Notes under the pieces: generated by a model
Told to the model about the DNA's origin: nothing
Seen by the model: the letters and a program-made list of their open reading frames with translations, nothing else
Databases searched by the model: none
NCBI GenBank assembly: GCA_945874895.1
Contig: CAMCIC010000005.1
Coordinates: forward strand, 62,001-126,000
DNA: 64,000 nt
Reading direction: 5' to 3'
Source: Akkermansia muciniphila
GTDB lineage: Bacteria; Verrucomicrobiota; Verrucomicrobiia; Verrucomicrobiales; Akkermansiaceae
Program-made: the position numbers and the translations under genes
Part shown: one piece after another, positions 53,095-62,661 of the stretch
Numbering within the stretch: position 1 is the first letter of the stretch
How the letters are laid out: the number at the start of each line of letters is the position of its first letter

Positions 53095-55794
53095 ATGCCG
53101 ATCCAATTTCAATCTCTCGAGTGGTTTTTGCTCGTTCCCGCCTCGCTGATCGCTGGATGGTTCTGGAAGGATCTCGGATTGTTTCGTCCACTGCGGCTGC
53201 TGATCCTCATCCTTTGCTGTTTTTTGCTAGCGGATCCCTCCATTCGCAAACAGCAGGACGCGCTGGATCTTTATGTCTTGCTGGATCGCTCCGAATCGAC
53301 CGAAGAACTCGTCGATCAAGGTCTGCCTGAGTGGCAACGCATTTTGGAAAAGTCCAAGCCCTCCAGACGTGATGAGTTGCACCTGCTGAATTATGCAGCA
53401 GAAATTGCGCCACTGGGTTCCGATGGTGCGGTATTCACTGGGTCGCGCAAACTGACTCGTACCGACCTTGCGCTTCAAACCATCGCGGCGCTTGCCAAGG
53501 AAGATCACCCTGCGCGCGTATTGTTGTTTACCGATGGTTATTCCACCGAACCGCTCTACGAAGCCACCGCACAATTGCAAGCCCGAGGCATACCATTGGA
53601 TTTCCGCCTGATCCGAGAAACGATCCAAAACGATTTCCGCGTAGCACGCCTGGAGTTGCCGGATCGCATTCAGGCAGGCGAGCCGTTTTTGTTATCGGTG
53701 ACCGTTCGTGGGTCGGCAGATGGCGAAGTGCCACTCACCTTGATGCGCAACCAACAACCGCTCACGGAGACCAAGGTCAAATTAACCAACGGCGTGGGTA
53801 AGGTCGAGTTCACAGATCGCATTCCGCGCGCGGGTTCGTTTGAGTATGCCGCCCAGATTCTCCCCTCCGGAGATCAGCATGTGGGAAACAATCGTCTTTC
53901 ACGATGGATCGAAATTACCGGCGGACCGCGAGTCCTGCTGATCAGTCGCTATCAGGATGATCCGGTGGCAAAAATCCTAACCTCACTCCATTTCACGGTA
54001 GAGGTCGTGAGCGAGCCGAATCTGCTGAGCGCGGGAAAACTCACGGGGACTCGAGCAGTGATTCTCAACAACGTTCCCGCCCATGAGATTCCGAAGTCTT
54101 TTCTCGAAGCGCTGCCCTTTTATGTGCACGAGCAAGGCGGCGGACTGCTCATGGCCGGTGGTGACCGTTCTTTCGGATCCGGTGGGTATTTCGAGTCTGC
54201 CATTGATCCCCTGCTTCCTGTATCCATGGAGCTAAAATCTGAGCATCGGAAACTCGCCGTGGCATTGGCCATTGTCATGGATCGCTCGGGATCGATGGCC
54301 GTCTCCGTAGGTCCAGGACAAACCAAGATCGACCTCGCCAATCAAGGTGCGGTCAATGCCATCCAACTTCTTGGCAACATGGATCAGGTGGCGGTGATCG
54401 CCGTCGATTCCTCTCCAGAGACGTTCGTTCCTCTCACGCAGATCAACGGCAAACAGGATGCGCTATCCAAAGCTGTGCGGAAGGTACAATCATCCGGTGG
54501 GGGCATTTTTGTGTATGAAGGATTGAAGGCAGGTTGGGATGCCTTGAAGAAATCGAACTCTGGCACGAGACACTTGATATTGTTCACCGATACCGCCGAT
54601 ACCGAAGAGCCCGGTGACTACAAACGACTGATCAAGGAAATGACAGACCAAGGAGCGACGATTTCCGTCATCGGCATGGGCACCCCCGCGGATAGCGATG
54701 CCAAGCTCTGCGAGGAAATTGCCAAATTGGGCAAAGGCCGGATGTTCTACAGCGACAAACCGATGGACATCCCGAAAATCTTCGCCCAGGAGACGGTGAC
54801 GATCGCACGCTCCGCATTCATCGAGGATCCTACCAAAACGAAACAAACAGGTCGGTGGTCAGAGGTATCCCCCCAGCCGCTGCAATGGTTGGGAGCTGTG
54901 GATGGCTACAACCTTTCCTACGCCCGAGAGGATGCCACGGTTTCGCTGGTATCGTCTGATGAATATCTCGCGCCCTTGGTCGCAACGGCGCGTCGAGGTC
55001 TGGGTCGCACTGCGGCGATATCCTTTCCGCTCGGTGGCAAAAAATCGGATGCCACGCGCCAGTGGTCCGAATACGCCAACTTCCTTCAAACCACCACACG
55101 TTGGCTCATGGGTTTGGACCTACCTCCTGGCATCGGTCTCAAACACCGTGCCGAAGGGTCAAGACTTACCCTCGATCTTCTCTACGATCCGGAATTGTGG
55201 TCTGAACCATTTCAGAGCCATCCGCCTAAGATTCGCCTCTTAGAATTAAACACCGATTCTCAAAGTTACGACCTTCCTTGGCGACGCATTTCTCCCGGAC
55301 AATTTTCCGTCACACGTGATCTGGAGGAAGGAGCCGTCGTGCGCGGAGCGATCCAACTGGGAACCTACGCCATTCCCTTCGGTCCCATTACCTTAGGATC
55401 TTCGATCGAATGGGCCTTCGAGCCTGAGGCCATCAGCGAACTGCGGACCGCCTCCCAACAGACCGGAGGACGCGAGCTGTTAGACCTCAAAACCGCATGG
55501 CTGAGACCACCGCTCATCCAAGACACCTCTCTGCGCCTGCCACTGCTACTGACGCTGTTAGGCATGTTGCTCATCGAGGCGCTCATCACTCGCACCGGTT
55601 GGCAATGGCCCGCGTTCTCCAGTCGCATGCCACGCAGCAAGGCTCCCAAAATTCGGTTGAAGAAAGCTCAAGCATCGGGGCCGAATGAGCCGCCCCTTGC
55701 GATTCGACAAGAGGACAAACCCGCAGAGACGACACTCGAAATCGAGCAGAGCGCTCGGCGGTCCCGCTTCCAAAAAGCCAAAGAGCGCAAGTGA
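53095..55794 (+). CDS. Membrane protein with two von Willebrand A domains
   Basis: The 899-residue protein has two N-terminal membrane helices (about 9-25 and 30-47), a first VWA-like domain with a MIDAS-like DRSES (64-68), a middle part (about 200-380) with beta-sandwich and glutamine-amidotransferase-like segments (GPRVLLISRYQDD, GGLLMAGGDRSFGSGGY), a second VWA domain starting with the MIDAS DRSGS at 396-400, and a C-terminal helix (about 815-835) before a basic tail. This layout occurs in BatA-like and other uncharacterised bacterial proteins. Role unknown, possibly a scaffold with metal-dependent adhesion. Confidence 0.85.
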   Translation: MPIQFQSLEWFLLVPASLIAGWFWKDLGLFRPLRLLILILCCFLLADPSIRKQQDALDLYVLLDRSESTEELVDQGLPEWQRILEKSKPSRRDELHLLNYAAEIAPLGSDGAVFTGSRKLTRTDLALQTIAALAKEDHPARVLLFTDGYSTEPLYEATAQLQARGIPLDFRLIRETIQNDFRVARLELPDRIQAGEPFLLSVTVRGSADGEVPLTLMRNQQPLTETKVKLTNGVGKVEFTDRIPRAGSFEYAAQILPSGDQHVGNNRLSRWIEITGGPRVLLISRYQDDPVAKILTSLHFTVEVVSEPNLLSAGKLTGTRAVILNNVPAHEIPKSFLEALPFYVHEQGGGLLMAGGDRSFGSGGYFESAIDPLLPVSMELKSEHRKLAVALAIVMDRSGSMAVSVGPGQTKIDLANQGAVNAIQLLGNMDQVAVIAVDSSPETFVPLTQINGKQDALSKAVRKVQSSGGGIFVYEGLKAGWDALKKSNSGTRHLILFTDTADTEEPGDYKRLIKEMTDQGATISVIGMGTPADSDAKLCEEIAKLGKGRMFYSDKPMDIPKIFAQETVTIARSAFIEDPTKTKQTGRWSEVSPQPLQWLGAVDGYNLSYAREDATVSLVSSDEYLAPLVATARRGLGRTAAISFPLGGKKSDATRQWSEYANFLQTTTRWLMGLDLPPGIGLKHRAEGSRLTLDLLYDPELWSEPFQSHPPKIRLLELNTDSQSYDLPWRRISPGQFSVTRDLEEGAVVRGAIQLGTYAIPFGPITLGSSIEWAFEPEAISELRTASQQTGGRELLDLKTAWLRPPLIQDTSLRLPLLLTLLGMLLIEALITRTGWQWPAFSSRMPRSKAPKIRLKKAQASGPNEPPLAIRQEDKPAETTLEIEQSARRSRFQKAKERK

Positions 55795-55880
55795 TGAGGG
55801 AATTTCCGCTGAGAAAATCCCGATGAAAAAAATGCAATGATCCGTTTGTCATTTGCCGATTCTTTGTTACGCTTCGCGCC

Positions 55881-57467
55881 GTGAGCGACCCTGTCCATCC
55901 TACGCAACGTCTCCTTTCGGCATTGGACCTCGGCCCATCTTGGGCTCGCGATGCCATACCGCGTCCCACCGGTCGCGCAGCCAAAAACACCACGGCACCG
56001 GATGCCGCGGACGTTCGCCCTGCCCGCCGCAGCGATGAGAAAAGTGATCGCGGTTTCGCGCCTCGTTTTCAAGATCGCAACGGACGCGATGATCGCCGCG
56101 GGAATCAACGCAGTGATCCTCCCAGCCGTCGCTTTACGCGCCCAGAACCAGAGGTCGTGATCCCTGCTGCCCCAGGCGTAAAGGTTCTGATCGAGCCGAA
56201 TGCAGATGCCCTGCACTTGATCGCTAAGGAGGTGACTCACGTAGCGAGAGTGTATTCCCTGTTCGACATCGCCAAGACCTTGCTAAGCCAGCGCGAGCGC
56301 TACCACGGAGTGTTCACGGTCGATGAGTCGAAGGCTCCGCTGTATTATGGTCATCGTGATCATTCTCTATGGTTGACCAAGGAAGAAGCGGTGCAGCATT
56401 TTTGGAAAGCCGAATGGCGGGGTGATTTGTATGAAGAAGAGGAAGTCGAGATCGACGGACCTGCGGGCAATTTCCAAGTCATCGCCAAGTGCGGACTGAG
56501 TGGAAAAGTGTTAGGCCCCCCCAACTACCACGCCTACCAATCCACGATTCGTCAGGTTCATCGTGACTTGTATCCGAACATGCCCTTTGATCGATATGCG
56601 GCTAAGATTGTGACGGAAAGAAGTGAGGAAGCTGTGCAGGCATGGCTCCATGGCATGAAGACAAAATTGCGTTGGAAACCTGTGGGCCAGGAGGAAAGTG
56701 TATGGCTGGAGGATCGCGCTGCTGTGGAACAACATTTCCTCAACCATCGTTTTCCCGAGATGTATGTGGCCACCCATCGGGTAGAAGTGCCCGCCAACAC
56801 CGCCATCCAATTTTTCTCTCCCAGCCTTCTGGTGAGCTTCAAAAATGCCGCCCGTCACGCGGCCCAGCACGCGGCCATCATCATCCCCACGGTTTGCACC
56901 TTGCTCGAAAAAGAACACCTGCCGGTTTTTAAGAAACAGGGCAAACTGTATGCGGGTCCCTCCCGCCCCCATCCGATTCCAGATGACACTGCATTCGCGG
57001 ATCGCATGGACCTGATCGTAACGTGGATGCGATCGAATCCCGAGACCAAATTATCCAAGCTCTGGAAAGCGGTGCTGCCCGAAGGAGAGACGGACCCCTC
57101 GGCCGAATGGCTCGCAGATTTATTCTGGCTTCTTTCCCAAGGTCACCTGCTTTTGTTCGCCGATGACACACTGATCCTCCCCCTGCGCCGCAAGGCTGAA
57201 CAGGCACCCGCTAAAAAGGAGAAAACATCAACGGCGAAATCAACTGAGACCAAGGAGACGAAATCCCGCAAACGGAAGCCTCGCAAGCGCCGCAAACCGC
57301 TGCTGCTCGTCATCGAAAAACGCGTAGCCGATCTGCCACCCTTACTGCGCAAGCGACTGCATGGCTTTGATCGAACCATCGCCCACCGCCTCCGCCTGAA
57401 ATCAAAAGCCCGCCAATCACTCCGCGATCAACCGGAAATTTCTGAATCTAACGAAACCGAAGAGTAA
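55881..57467 (+). CDS. Unrecognised basic protein, 528 residues
   Basis: No family is recognised. From a GTG start the N-terminal third (about 35-95) is Arg- and Asp-rich and looks disordered (DRNGRDDRRGNQR). The middle (about 115-430) is folded and rich in aromatics with LYYGHRDHSLWL and YEEEEVEID. An Ala/Lys/Thr-rich linker (about 435-465) precedes a strongly basic stretch (KSRKRKPRKRRKPL), and the C-terminus is again basic. AEWLADLFWLLSQGHLLLF near 415 could be a winged-helix end. It could bind nucleic acid; this is inference. ppnP begins 4 bases later. Confidence 0.78.
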   Translation: MSDPVHPTQRLLSALDLGPSWARDAIPRPTGRAAKNTTAPDAADVRPARRSDEKSDRGFAPRFQDRNGRDDRRGNQRSDPPSRRFTRPEPEVVIPAAPGVKVLIEPNADALHLIAKEVTHVARVYSLFDIAKTLLSQRERYHGVFTVDESKAPLYYGHRDHSLWLTKEEAVQHFWKAEWRGDLYEEEEVEIDGPAGNFQVIAKCGLSGKVLGPPNYHAYQSTIRQVHRDLYPNMPFDRYAAKIVTERSEEAVQAWLHGMKTKLRWKPVGQEESVWLEDRAAVEQHFLNHRFPEMYVATHRVEVPANTAIQFFSPSLLVSFKNAARHAAQHAAIIIPTVCTLLEKEHLPVFKKQGKLYAGPSRPHPIPDDTAFADRMDLIVTWMRSNPETKLSKLWKAVLPEGETDPSAEWLADLFWLLSQGHLLLFADDTLILPLRRKAEQAPAKKEKTSTAKSTETKETKSRKRKPRKRRKPLLLVIEKRVADLPPLLRKRLHGFDRTIAHRLRLKSKARQSLRDQPEISESNETEE

Positions 57468-57471
57468 TACC

Positions 57472-57798
57472 ATGAGCCACCCCACATCCTTTTCCGCCGT
57501 CTCCGTCGATACCAAAGCCAACGTCTACTTTGATGGCAAAGTGGTTTCGCATTCCGTTCATTTTTCCGATGGATCCAAAAAAACGCTGGGTCTCATCTAT
57601 CCCGGTGAATACCACTTCGGCACCGCTGCGGCGGAGCGCATGGAAATCATTTCAGGATCATGCGAAGTCACACTCGATGGTTCTACCGATACCGTGCACT
57701 ACGCCTCAGGAACATTTTTCGATGTCCCCGCCAACAGCGGATTTTCCATCGCTGTGAGCGAAGGCATCTGTGAATACATCTGCTCTTTCCTGAGCTAA
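57472..57798 (+). CDS. ppnP: Pyrimidine/purine nucleoside phosphorylase
   Basis: PpnP (formerly YaiE, DUF1255) phosphorolyses several nucleosides. The 108-residue cupin-like protein matches E. coli PpnP by NVYFDGKVVSHSVHF, YPGEYHFGTAAAERMEIISG and FFDVPANSGFSIAVSE. The length is close to the 94 residues of the E. coli enzyme, with a short N-terminal addition. It starts 4 bases after the 528-residue unknown gene and probably shares its transcript. Confidence 0.88.
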   Translation: MSHPTSFSAVSVDTKANVYFDGKVVSHSVHFSDGSKKTLGLIYPGEYHFGTAAAERMEIISGSCEVTLDGSTDTVHYASGTFFDVPANSGFSIAVSEGICEYICSFLS

Positions 57799-58141
57799 GA
57801 GCAGCAAGGGGACAGATTTCCTGAAATGCGTCGCTGAACAATTCCTGGCGTAAAGTGCGGAAGAATTTTGCGCATGCAGGCGTTGATTTTTCCGCGAAAA
57901 AACAATTTCACTCGCTCGAGATTTGCAACTCGCTGGGTAGGTGATCCCGATCGAGGTGCATTCTTGCGAGCTCGATCGTCTGGCAAGACAAAACCTTGTT
58001 TTCGATTGCGGTGTGTCAGGGATTGCTGTATCACTTCGTTGTGAACGTGCGTGCAATCGTCCGTTTCACGAAAAAACCGTTGGAATGATTTCCATGGCTC
58101 ATTGGAGTTTCAACCATCATCTCTCACAAGCCTCTATTACG
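57799..58141. other. Intergenic stretch, nothing recognised
   Basis: The 343 bases between ppnP and the permease hold no convincing gene, RNA, repeat or terminator. The permease frame is open back to 57941 without a start that fits the family. A promoter for the permease is expected here but no good hexamer pair was found. Confidence 0.6.
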
Positions 58142-59602
58142 ATGAAAGACCTTTTTGCCAAAAAACCGCTCTCGGAAGTGCTCCGCGAGGTGCAACATGA
58201 GGACGACTCTTCAACGCCTTCCCTGAAACGCCAATTGGGACCAGTGCACCTCATCCTGCTGGGTATCGGAGTCGTGATCGGAGCCGGACTTTTTTCCCTC
58301 ACTGGCAAGGTGGCAGCAGAAGCGGCCGGACCCGCTGTGACACTTTCCTACATCATCGGTGGTATTGCCTGCGCTCTCGCCGGGCTCTGCTATGCGGAGT
58401 TTGCCTCGATGGTGCCAGCATCTGGCAGCGCCTATACCTACAGTTATGTGACCTTGGGTCAATTTTTCGCTTGGATCATCGGGTGGGATTTGGTGCTCGA
58501 ATACGCCGTGGGCGCCGCCACGGTAGCGACTGCTTGGTCAGCCTATTTTATCAAGCTCTGTCAGCAGTTGGGGATCCATTTCCCGCAGGCGCTGGCCGCC
58601 TCCCCTTTTGACGACAATCCCGGCATCGTCAATCTTCCCGCCGCATTCATCATCTTGGCCATGACAGCCTTGCTCATCAAGGGTACGAAGGAAAGCGTTC
58701 GATTCAACGCAGTGATGGTCGTGCTCAAGGTGATCATTGTTTTGACAGTGGTGGGACTGGGCTGGGCTTACATCAATCCCGCAAATCATACGCCCTTTAT
58801 TCCTGCGAATACGGGAACGTTCGGCGAGTTTGGCTGGAGTGGCATCATGCGCGGAGCGGGTCTCATTTTCTTTGCTTACATCGGATTCGACGCTGTCTCC
58901 ACGGCGGCACAGGAAGCACGCAACCCTCAAAGGGACATGCCCATCGGCATTCTCGGCTCGCTCTTCATCTGCACGGTGCTCTACATCGCCTTTTCATGGG
59001 TGCTGACGGGGCTTGCAAGCTACACGACTTTCAAAGGACTGGACAAACTGGCGCCGGTGGCCACTGCGATCAGTGCCATGCCGCAGGGCTTTCACTGGCT
59101 GAACCAGCTCATCGTGCCTGCGATTCTCTGCGGCTTTTCCTCCGTCATCATGGTCTTGCTGATGGGACAAAGCCGCGTGTTTTTCACCATGTCACGAGAT
59201 GGCTTACTGCCGAGCTTTTTTTCCGACCTGCACCCCAAACTCCGCACTCCATGGAAGAGCAATGGCTCGATCGGCATCGTGGCAGCGCTCGCCGTGGCCA
59301 TCCTACCCGGCGACCTTTGGGGCGAAATGTGCTCCATCGGCACACTGCTCGCCTTCGTATTGGTCTGCATCGCGGTCATCGTGTTGCGCATCAAGGAACC
59401 GAATGCACCACGGGTCTTCCGCTGCCCTGCCGTCCCTCTAGTTCCGATCTTGGGTGCTCTTGTGTGCATTTCCATGATGGTGCCACTGCCAGGCGATACA
59501 TGGATTCGGCTTGTGGTCTGGATGGCCATTGGTTTTATCATTTACTTCGGATACAGCAGAAAGCACAGCCGCCTGAACGGAGAGAACAGCCAAAAGAATT
59601 GA
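58142..59602 (+). CDS. Amino acid permease of the APC superfamily
   Basis: The 486-residue protein has about thirteen membrane helices. The first shows LGIGVVIGAGLFSLTGKVAAEAAGP (in parts), the APC consensus that forms the substrate site. Sequence and a short N-terminal cytoplasmic region fit the cationic amino acid transporter subgroup (for example YfnA-like proteins); the substrate is not known. ATG 58142 gives MKDLFAKKPLSEVLREV, the usual start. The following genes are unrelated. Confidence 0.9.
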   Translation: MKDLFAKKPLSEVLREVQHEDDSSTPSLKRQLGPVHLILLGIGVVIGAGLFSLTGKVAAEAAGPAVTLSYIIGGIACALAGLCYAEFASMVPASGSAYTYSYVTLGQFFAWIIGWDLVLEYAVGAATVATAWSAYFIKLCQQLGIHFPQALAASPFDDNPGIVNLPAAFIILAMTALLIKGTKESVRFNAVMVVLKVIIVLTVVGLGWAYINPANHTPFIPANTGTFGEFGWSGIMRGAGLIFFAYIGFDAVSTAAQEARNPQRDMPIGILGSLFICTVLYIAFSWVLTGLASYTTFKGLDKLAPVATAISAMPQGFHWLNQLIVPAILCGFSSVIMVLLMGQSRVFFTMSRDGLLPSFFSDLHPKLRTPWKSNGSIGIVAALAVAILPGDLWGEMCSIGTLLAFVLVCIAVIVLRIKEPNAPRVFRCPAVPLVPILGALVCISMMVPLPGDTWIRLVVWMAIGFIIYFGYSRKHSRLNGENSQKN

Positions 59603-59663
59603 GTGACTTTCTTCTCTTGCTGTTGAATCCGATAGAACTGATTTCCCTCGTAATGATTCGGAT

Positions 59664-60341
59664 GTGAAAATTTGGCCACTCACTGTTGCACTCCTGTATG
59701 GGATCCTTCTGATCCTTCTGGGATATCCTTTGGTCAAACTGGCATTCATTCCGAAAGGGCCCAATCTGACTGAATATGCTCAAGCGTTTTCACATTGGCA
59801 ACCCTGGGCGCTTGTCGGCTTGATGGTCGTTAGCCAATTTGCATTGCTTCGCATTCCCGTAGCCCGTGCCAGTGGACGCCCCGTAGCTCAGCGATCGATT
59901 TGGAGCACAGTGATCTCCTCTGCCTTCATGATGGGACTCTTGATCTTTGGCGCAATCGTATCCATCCAAGAGTGCATCGGAAAAGTCGCGACAGATACCT
60001 ATGGGCTCTGGCCTGCTGTGATTTGTGCTTTGGCAAGCTGGATCTTCTGGACATGCTACTTCCATCGAGCGGCATCATCTGCCTCCCCTGCCGATCCCAT
60101 GAGGGCAATCCGAAAACACCTATGGACGGGATCCATTCTTGAGCTTCTGGTCGCGATCCCCACCCATATTTTCGTACGTCATCGCGGCGAATGTTGTGCG
60201 GGCTTCGGCACCTTTCTCGGGCTCAGTTGCGGCTTCGCGGTCATGATATTTGCATTCGGACCTTCGCTCTATTTTCTCTTCTTGGTTCGTCGACGACGCT
60301 ATCCATCCGTTGAATCAGGCTCTTTGCACAGCAGAAAATAA
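59664..60341 (+). CDS. Multi-pass membrane protein, unknown
   Basis: The 225-residue protein is not recognised. Five or six hydrophobic segments are present: about 7-27, 50-65, 84-105, 114-135, 155-172 and 188-210. RPVAQRSIWSTVISS is a polar loop, and the C-terminus is basic (LVRRRRYPS). Start is GTG 59664, which overlaps an ATGTGA sequence, so no better start is available nearby. It precedes another unknown gene by 8 bases. Confidence 0.7.
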   Translation: MKIWPLTVALLYGILLILLGYPLVKLAFIPKGPNLTEYAQAFSHWQPWALVGLMVVSQFALLRIPVARASGRPVAQRSIWSTVISSAFMMGLLIFGAIVSIQECIGKVATDTYGLWPAVICALASWIFWTCYFHRAASSASPADPMRAIRKHLWTGSILELLVAIPTHIFVRHRGECCAGFGTFLGLSCGFAVMIFAFGPSLYFLFLVRRRRYPSVESGSLHSRK

Positions 60342-60349
60342 CATCGTGC

Positions 60350-61171
60350 ATGACAACCAGTGAAACCTGCTACGAAAGCCCTATCATCAGTCAATCCTCC
60401 AGCGCACTGAAGTGGGGACTGCGCGTGATTTGTTTGCTTGGCACCATGGCCTTCATGTCAGCCATTGCGGGATCGCCTGGACCTCCTTTTTCCGAATCCG
60501 CAACTCTCGCTCACATCCAGAAGCTGAAAGAGACGAAGGATGAGATCATGCCAGGGGATACGATTCCTCGTCGTCTGCGATTAGCGGATTCCTTGTATGC
60601 ATTGGCCCACTTCTACAACGACCAAAAGTTTTTTGAGAAAGCCGATGCGTGTTATGCTGAGACATTTGCCATTCTTAAAAATGACAAGTCGGTCGCCGGT
60701 CGGAGCGCCCGCCGAAATTACGCGGAATCAACCGCACGAGATTATCTCGAGCGAGGTGACCTAGCGAAGGCGAAGCCCTACATTGACGTGGCGCGGCAGA
60801 TGTGCCGTGAAGATTCCACACAGAAGGAAGCATTGCCATCGGTATTGACGACTCTGGCACGCTGGCAAAGGCATAGCAAACTATGGAAAGAAGCTGAATC
60901 CTCGTTGCTAGAAGCATTAGCCATTCGAGGAGAATATGGGCAGGAACAACGCGGAGAACTAGCACTCGTTTATCTCGAATCGTGCCAGTGGGCTCATGCG
61001 GACAAGACCATCAGGGAGATGGAAAAATCCAACTATGCCGATTCCTCCTGCCTATTTCTTCGCGCTCATTGGCTTCGCGCTACGGGGAAGCAGCGAGAGT
61101 CTGAGCAACTGGAAGCAGAAGCTCGCGCCAAAAAAGCGGAAGAGTTGGAGAAGCAAAAAAACTCTCAATAA
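60350..61171 (+). CDS. Tetratricopeptide-like protein, unknown
   Basis: The 273-residue protein has a single N-terminal hydrophobic segment (about 21-41) and then helical repeats with TPR-like spacing, for example YALAHFYNDQKFFEKADACY (72-95 region), TARDYLERGDLAKAKPYID and SVLTTLARWQRHSKLWKEAE. It ends in a Lys/Glu tail. TPR proteins mediate protein contacts. It begins 8 bases after the preceding unknown membrane gene, so both probably act together in the envelope; this is inference. Confidence 0.7.
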   Translation: MTTSETCYESPIISQSSSALKWGLRVICLLGTMAFMSAIAGSPGPPFSESATLAHIQKLKETKDEIMPGDTIPRRLRLADSLYALAHFYNDQKFFEKADACYAETFAILKNDKSVAGRSARRNYAESTARDYLERGDLAKAKPYIDVARQMCREDSTQKEALPSVLTTLARWQRHSKLWKEAESSLLEALAIRGEYGQEQRGELALVYLESCQWAHADKTIREMEKSNYADSSCLFLRAHWLRATGKQRESEQLEAEARAKKAEELEKQKNSQ

Positions 61172-61289
61172 ACATCATTTCCCCGATCGGAACGCGGAGC
61201 TAAAGTCGCTGCAGGCTGAGGTTTTCGCCTATCATCCGCCACAGATAGGACATACCCTCATCCACAAAAACCATGAATCAAATTCATAA

Positions 61290-61306
61290 TTGGTACATTT
61301 CCTGCT
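61290..61306 (+). promoter_or_regulatory. Candidate sigma-54 promoter of amt
   Basis: TTGGTAC at 61290-61296 and CTGCT at 61302-61306 place GG (61292-61293) and GC (61304-61305) exactly ten bases apart, the -24/-12 pattern of sigma-54 promoters. Transcription would start near 61317, only four bases before the chosen start codon, which weakens the call. Confidence 0.35.
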
Positions 61307-61320
61307 TATCTACATGTGAC

Positions 61321-62634
61321 ATGAACCAAAATCATACAAGAAAAAAAGCCCTGGCAGCATTGGCCATCTGGGGCATGGGAAGCGGTATGTTGCAAGCGCA
61401 GGAAGCGACGGCAGCAGTGGTCGATTCAGGAAACAGCGCGTGGATTTTCACGGCTACAGCATTGGTATTATTCATGACAATGCCCGGCTTAGCGCTCTTT
61501 TACGGAGGACTGGTACGTGGAAAAAATTTCCTTTCCGTGCTGGGGCAATGTGCTGGCATCGCATTTGTGGCGTCCTTGCTGTGGGTAGGCGGCGTCTACA
61601 GTCTCGCTTTCAAAGGGGACGGAAAGTGGATCGGTGATTTGAGCGCTGCTTGGCTGCAGGGTGTGGGCATTGAATCCCTGGCACCAAATACGACCATTCC
61701 TGAGTTATTATTCGTGATGTTCCAAATGACATTCGCGATCATCACACCAGCGCTTTATATCGGAGCGGTCGTAGAACGCATGAAATTCTCCGCTGTTTTG
61801 TTATTCTCCTCGTTATGGCTGATTCTGGTCTACGCTCCCGTCGCCAAGTGGGTGTGGGGTGGCGGCTGGTTGTTCACGATGGGCATTCGCGATCTGGCAG
61901 GTGGCATTGTCGTACACGCCACAGCGGGAGTCAGCGCGCTGGTCCTGGCCATACTTCTGGGCAAGCGCAAAGGATTTCCACAACACCCTCATCCGCCGCA
62001 CAGCCCGGCGATGGTATTCATCGGAGCCGCCATGTTGTGGGTCGGCTGGTTTGGTTTCAACGCAGGCAGCCAACTGAGCGCGGGCGGAAGTGCCGCCATG
62101 ACGATGCTGGTGACTCATCTTTCCGCATGTGCTGCCGCAGTGGTTTGGATGCTATTGGAAAGAATCCGCAACGGAAAAATTGGAGTGGTCGGAATGGTGA
62201 CCGGATTGGTAGCGGGGCTGGCCACCGTGACTCCCGCCTCTGGCGATGTCGGACCGCTGGGAGCCATCGCCATCGGATCCTTGGCCGCACTTGTTTGCTA
62301 TGGAGCCGTGAACTTGATTCGCGAAAAATGGCACATCGATGACTCGCTGGATGTCTTCGCCGTTCACGGCGTGGGCGGCATTCTCGGCACCGTCCTGCTG
62401 GCCTTTTTTGGTCAAAAATCCATGGGAGGACTGGGCCTCGTCAAGCCCGTGGGCGAGCAATTGATGATCCAATTGACAGGATTGGGCGTAACAGTGGTGT
62501 GGTCGGCTGTGGCCACCGTGATTTTGTTCTTTATTGTGAAAAAAACCATCGGTGTGCGAGTCACCGAGGAACAGGAATGGGAAGGTCTCGACCGCGCAGA
62601 GCATGGCGAGAACGCTTACTCAACGGAATCCTAA
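61321..62634 (+). CDS. amt: Ammonium transporter
   Basis: Amt forms a trimeric membrane channel for ammonium/ammonia. The 437-residue protein has a signal peptide (about 1-23, ending LQAQ), eleven membrane helices, FYGGLVRGKN, the pore histidines in VVHATAGVSALVLA and DVFAVHGVGGILGT, and NAGSQLSAGG. No glnK (PII) gene is next to it, unlike the common glnK-amt pairing. ATG 61321 gives the signal peptide; an ATG 48 bases upstream is in frame. Confidence 0.94.
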   Translation: MNQNHTRKKALAALAIWGMGSGMLQAQEATAAVVDSGNSAWIFTATALVLFMTMPGLALFYGGLVRGKNFLSVLGQCAGIAFVASLLWVGGVYSLAFKGDGKWIGDLSAAWLQGVGIESLAPNTTIPELLFVMFQMTFAIITPALYIGAVVERMKFSAVLLFSSLWLILVYAPVAKWVWGGGWLFTMGIRDLAGGIVVHATAGVSALVLAILLGKRKGFPQHPHPPHSPAMVFIGAAMLWVGWFGFNAGSQLSAGGSAAMTMLVTHLSACAAAVVWMLLERIRNGKIGVVGMVTGLVAGLATVTPASGDVGPLGAIAIGSLAALVCYGAVNLIREKWHIDDSLDVFAVHGVGGILGTVLLAFFGQKSMGGLGLVKPVGEQLMIQLTGLGVTVVWSAVATVILFFIVKKTIGVRVTEEQEWEGLDRAEHGENAYSTES

Positions 62635-62661
62635 TCGACTCTATGGGCGCGCGCGCGGTTG

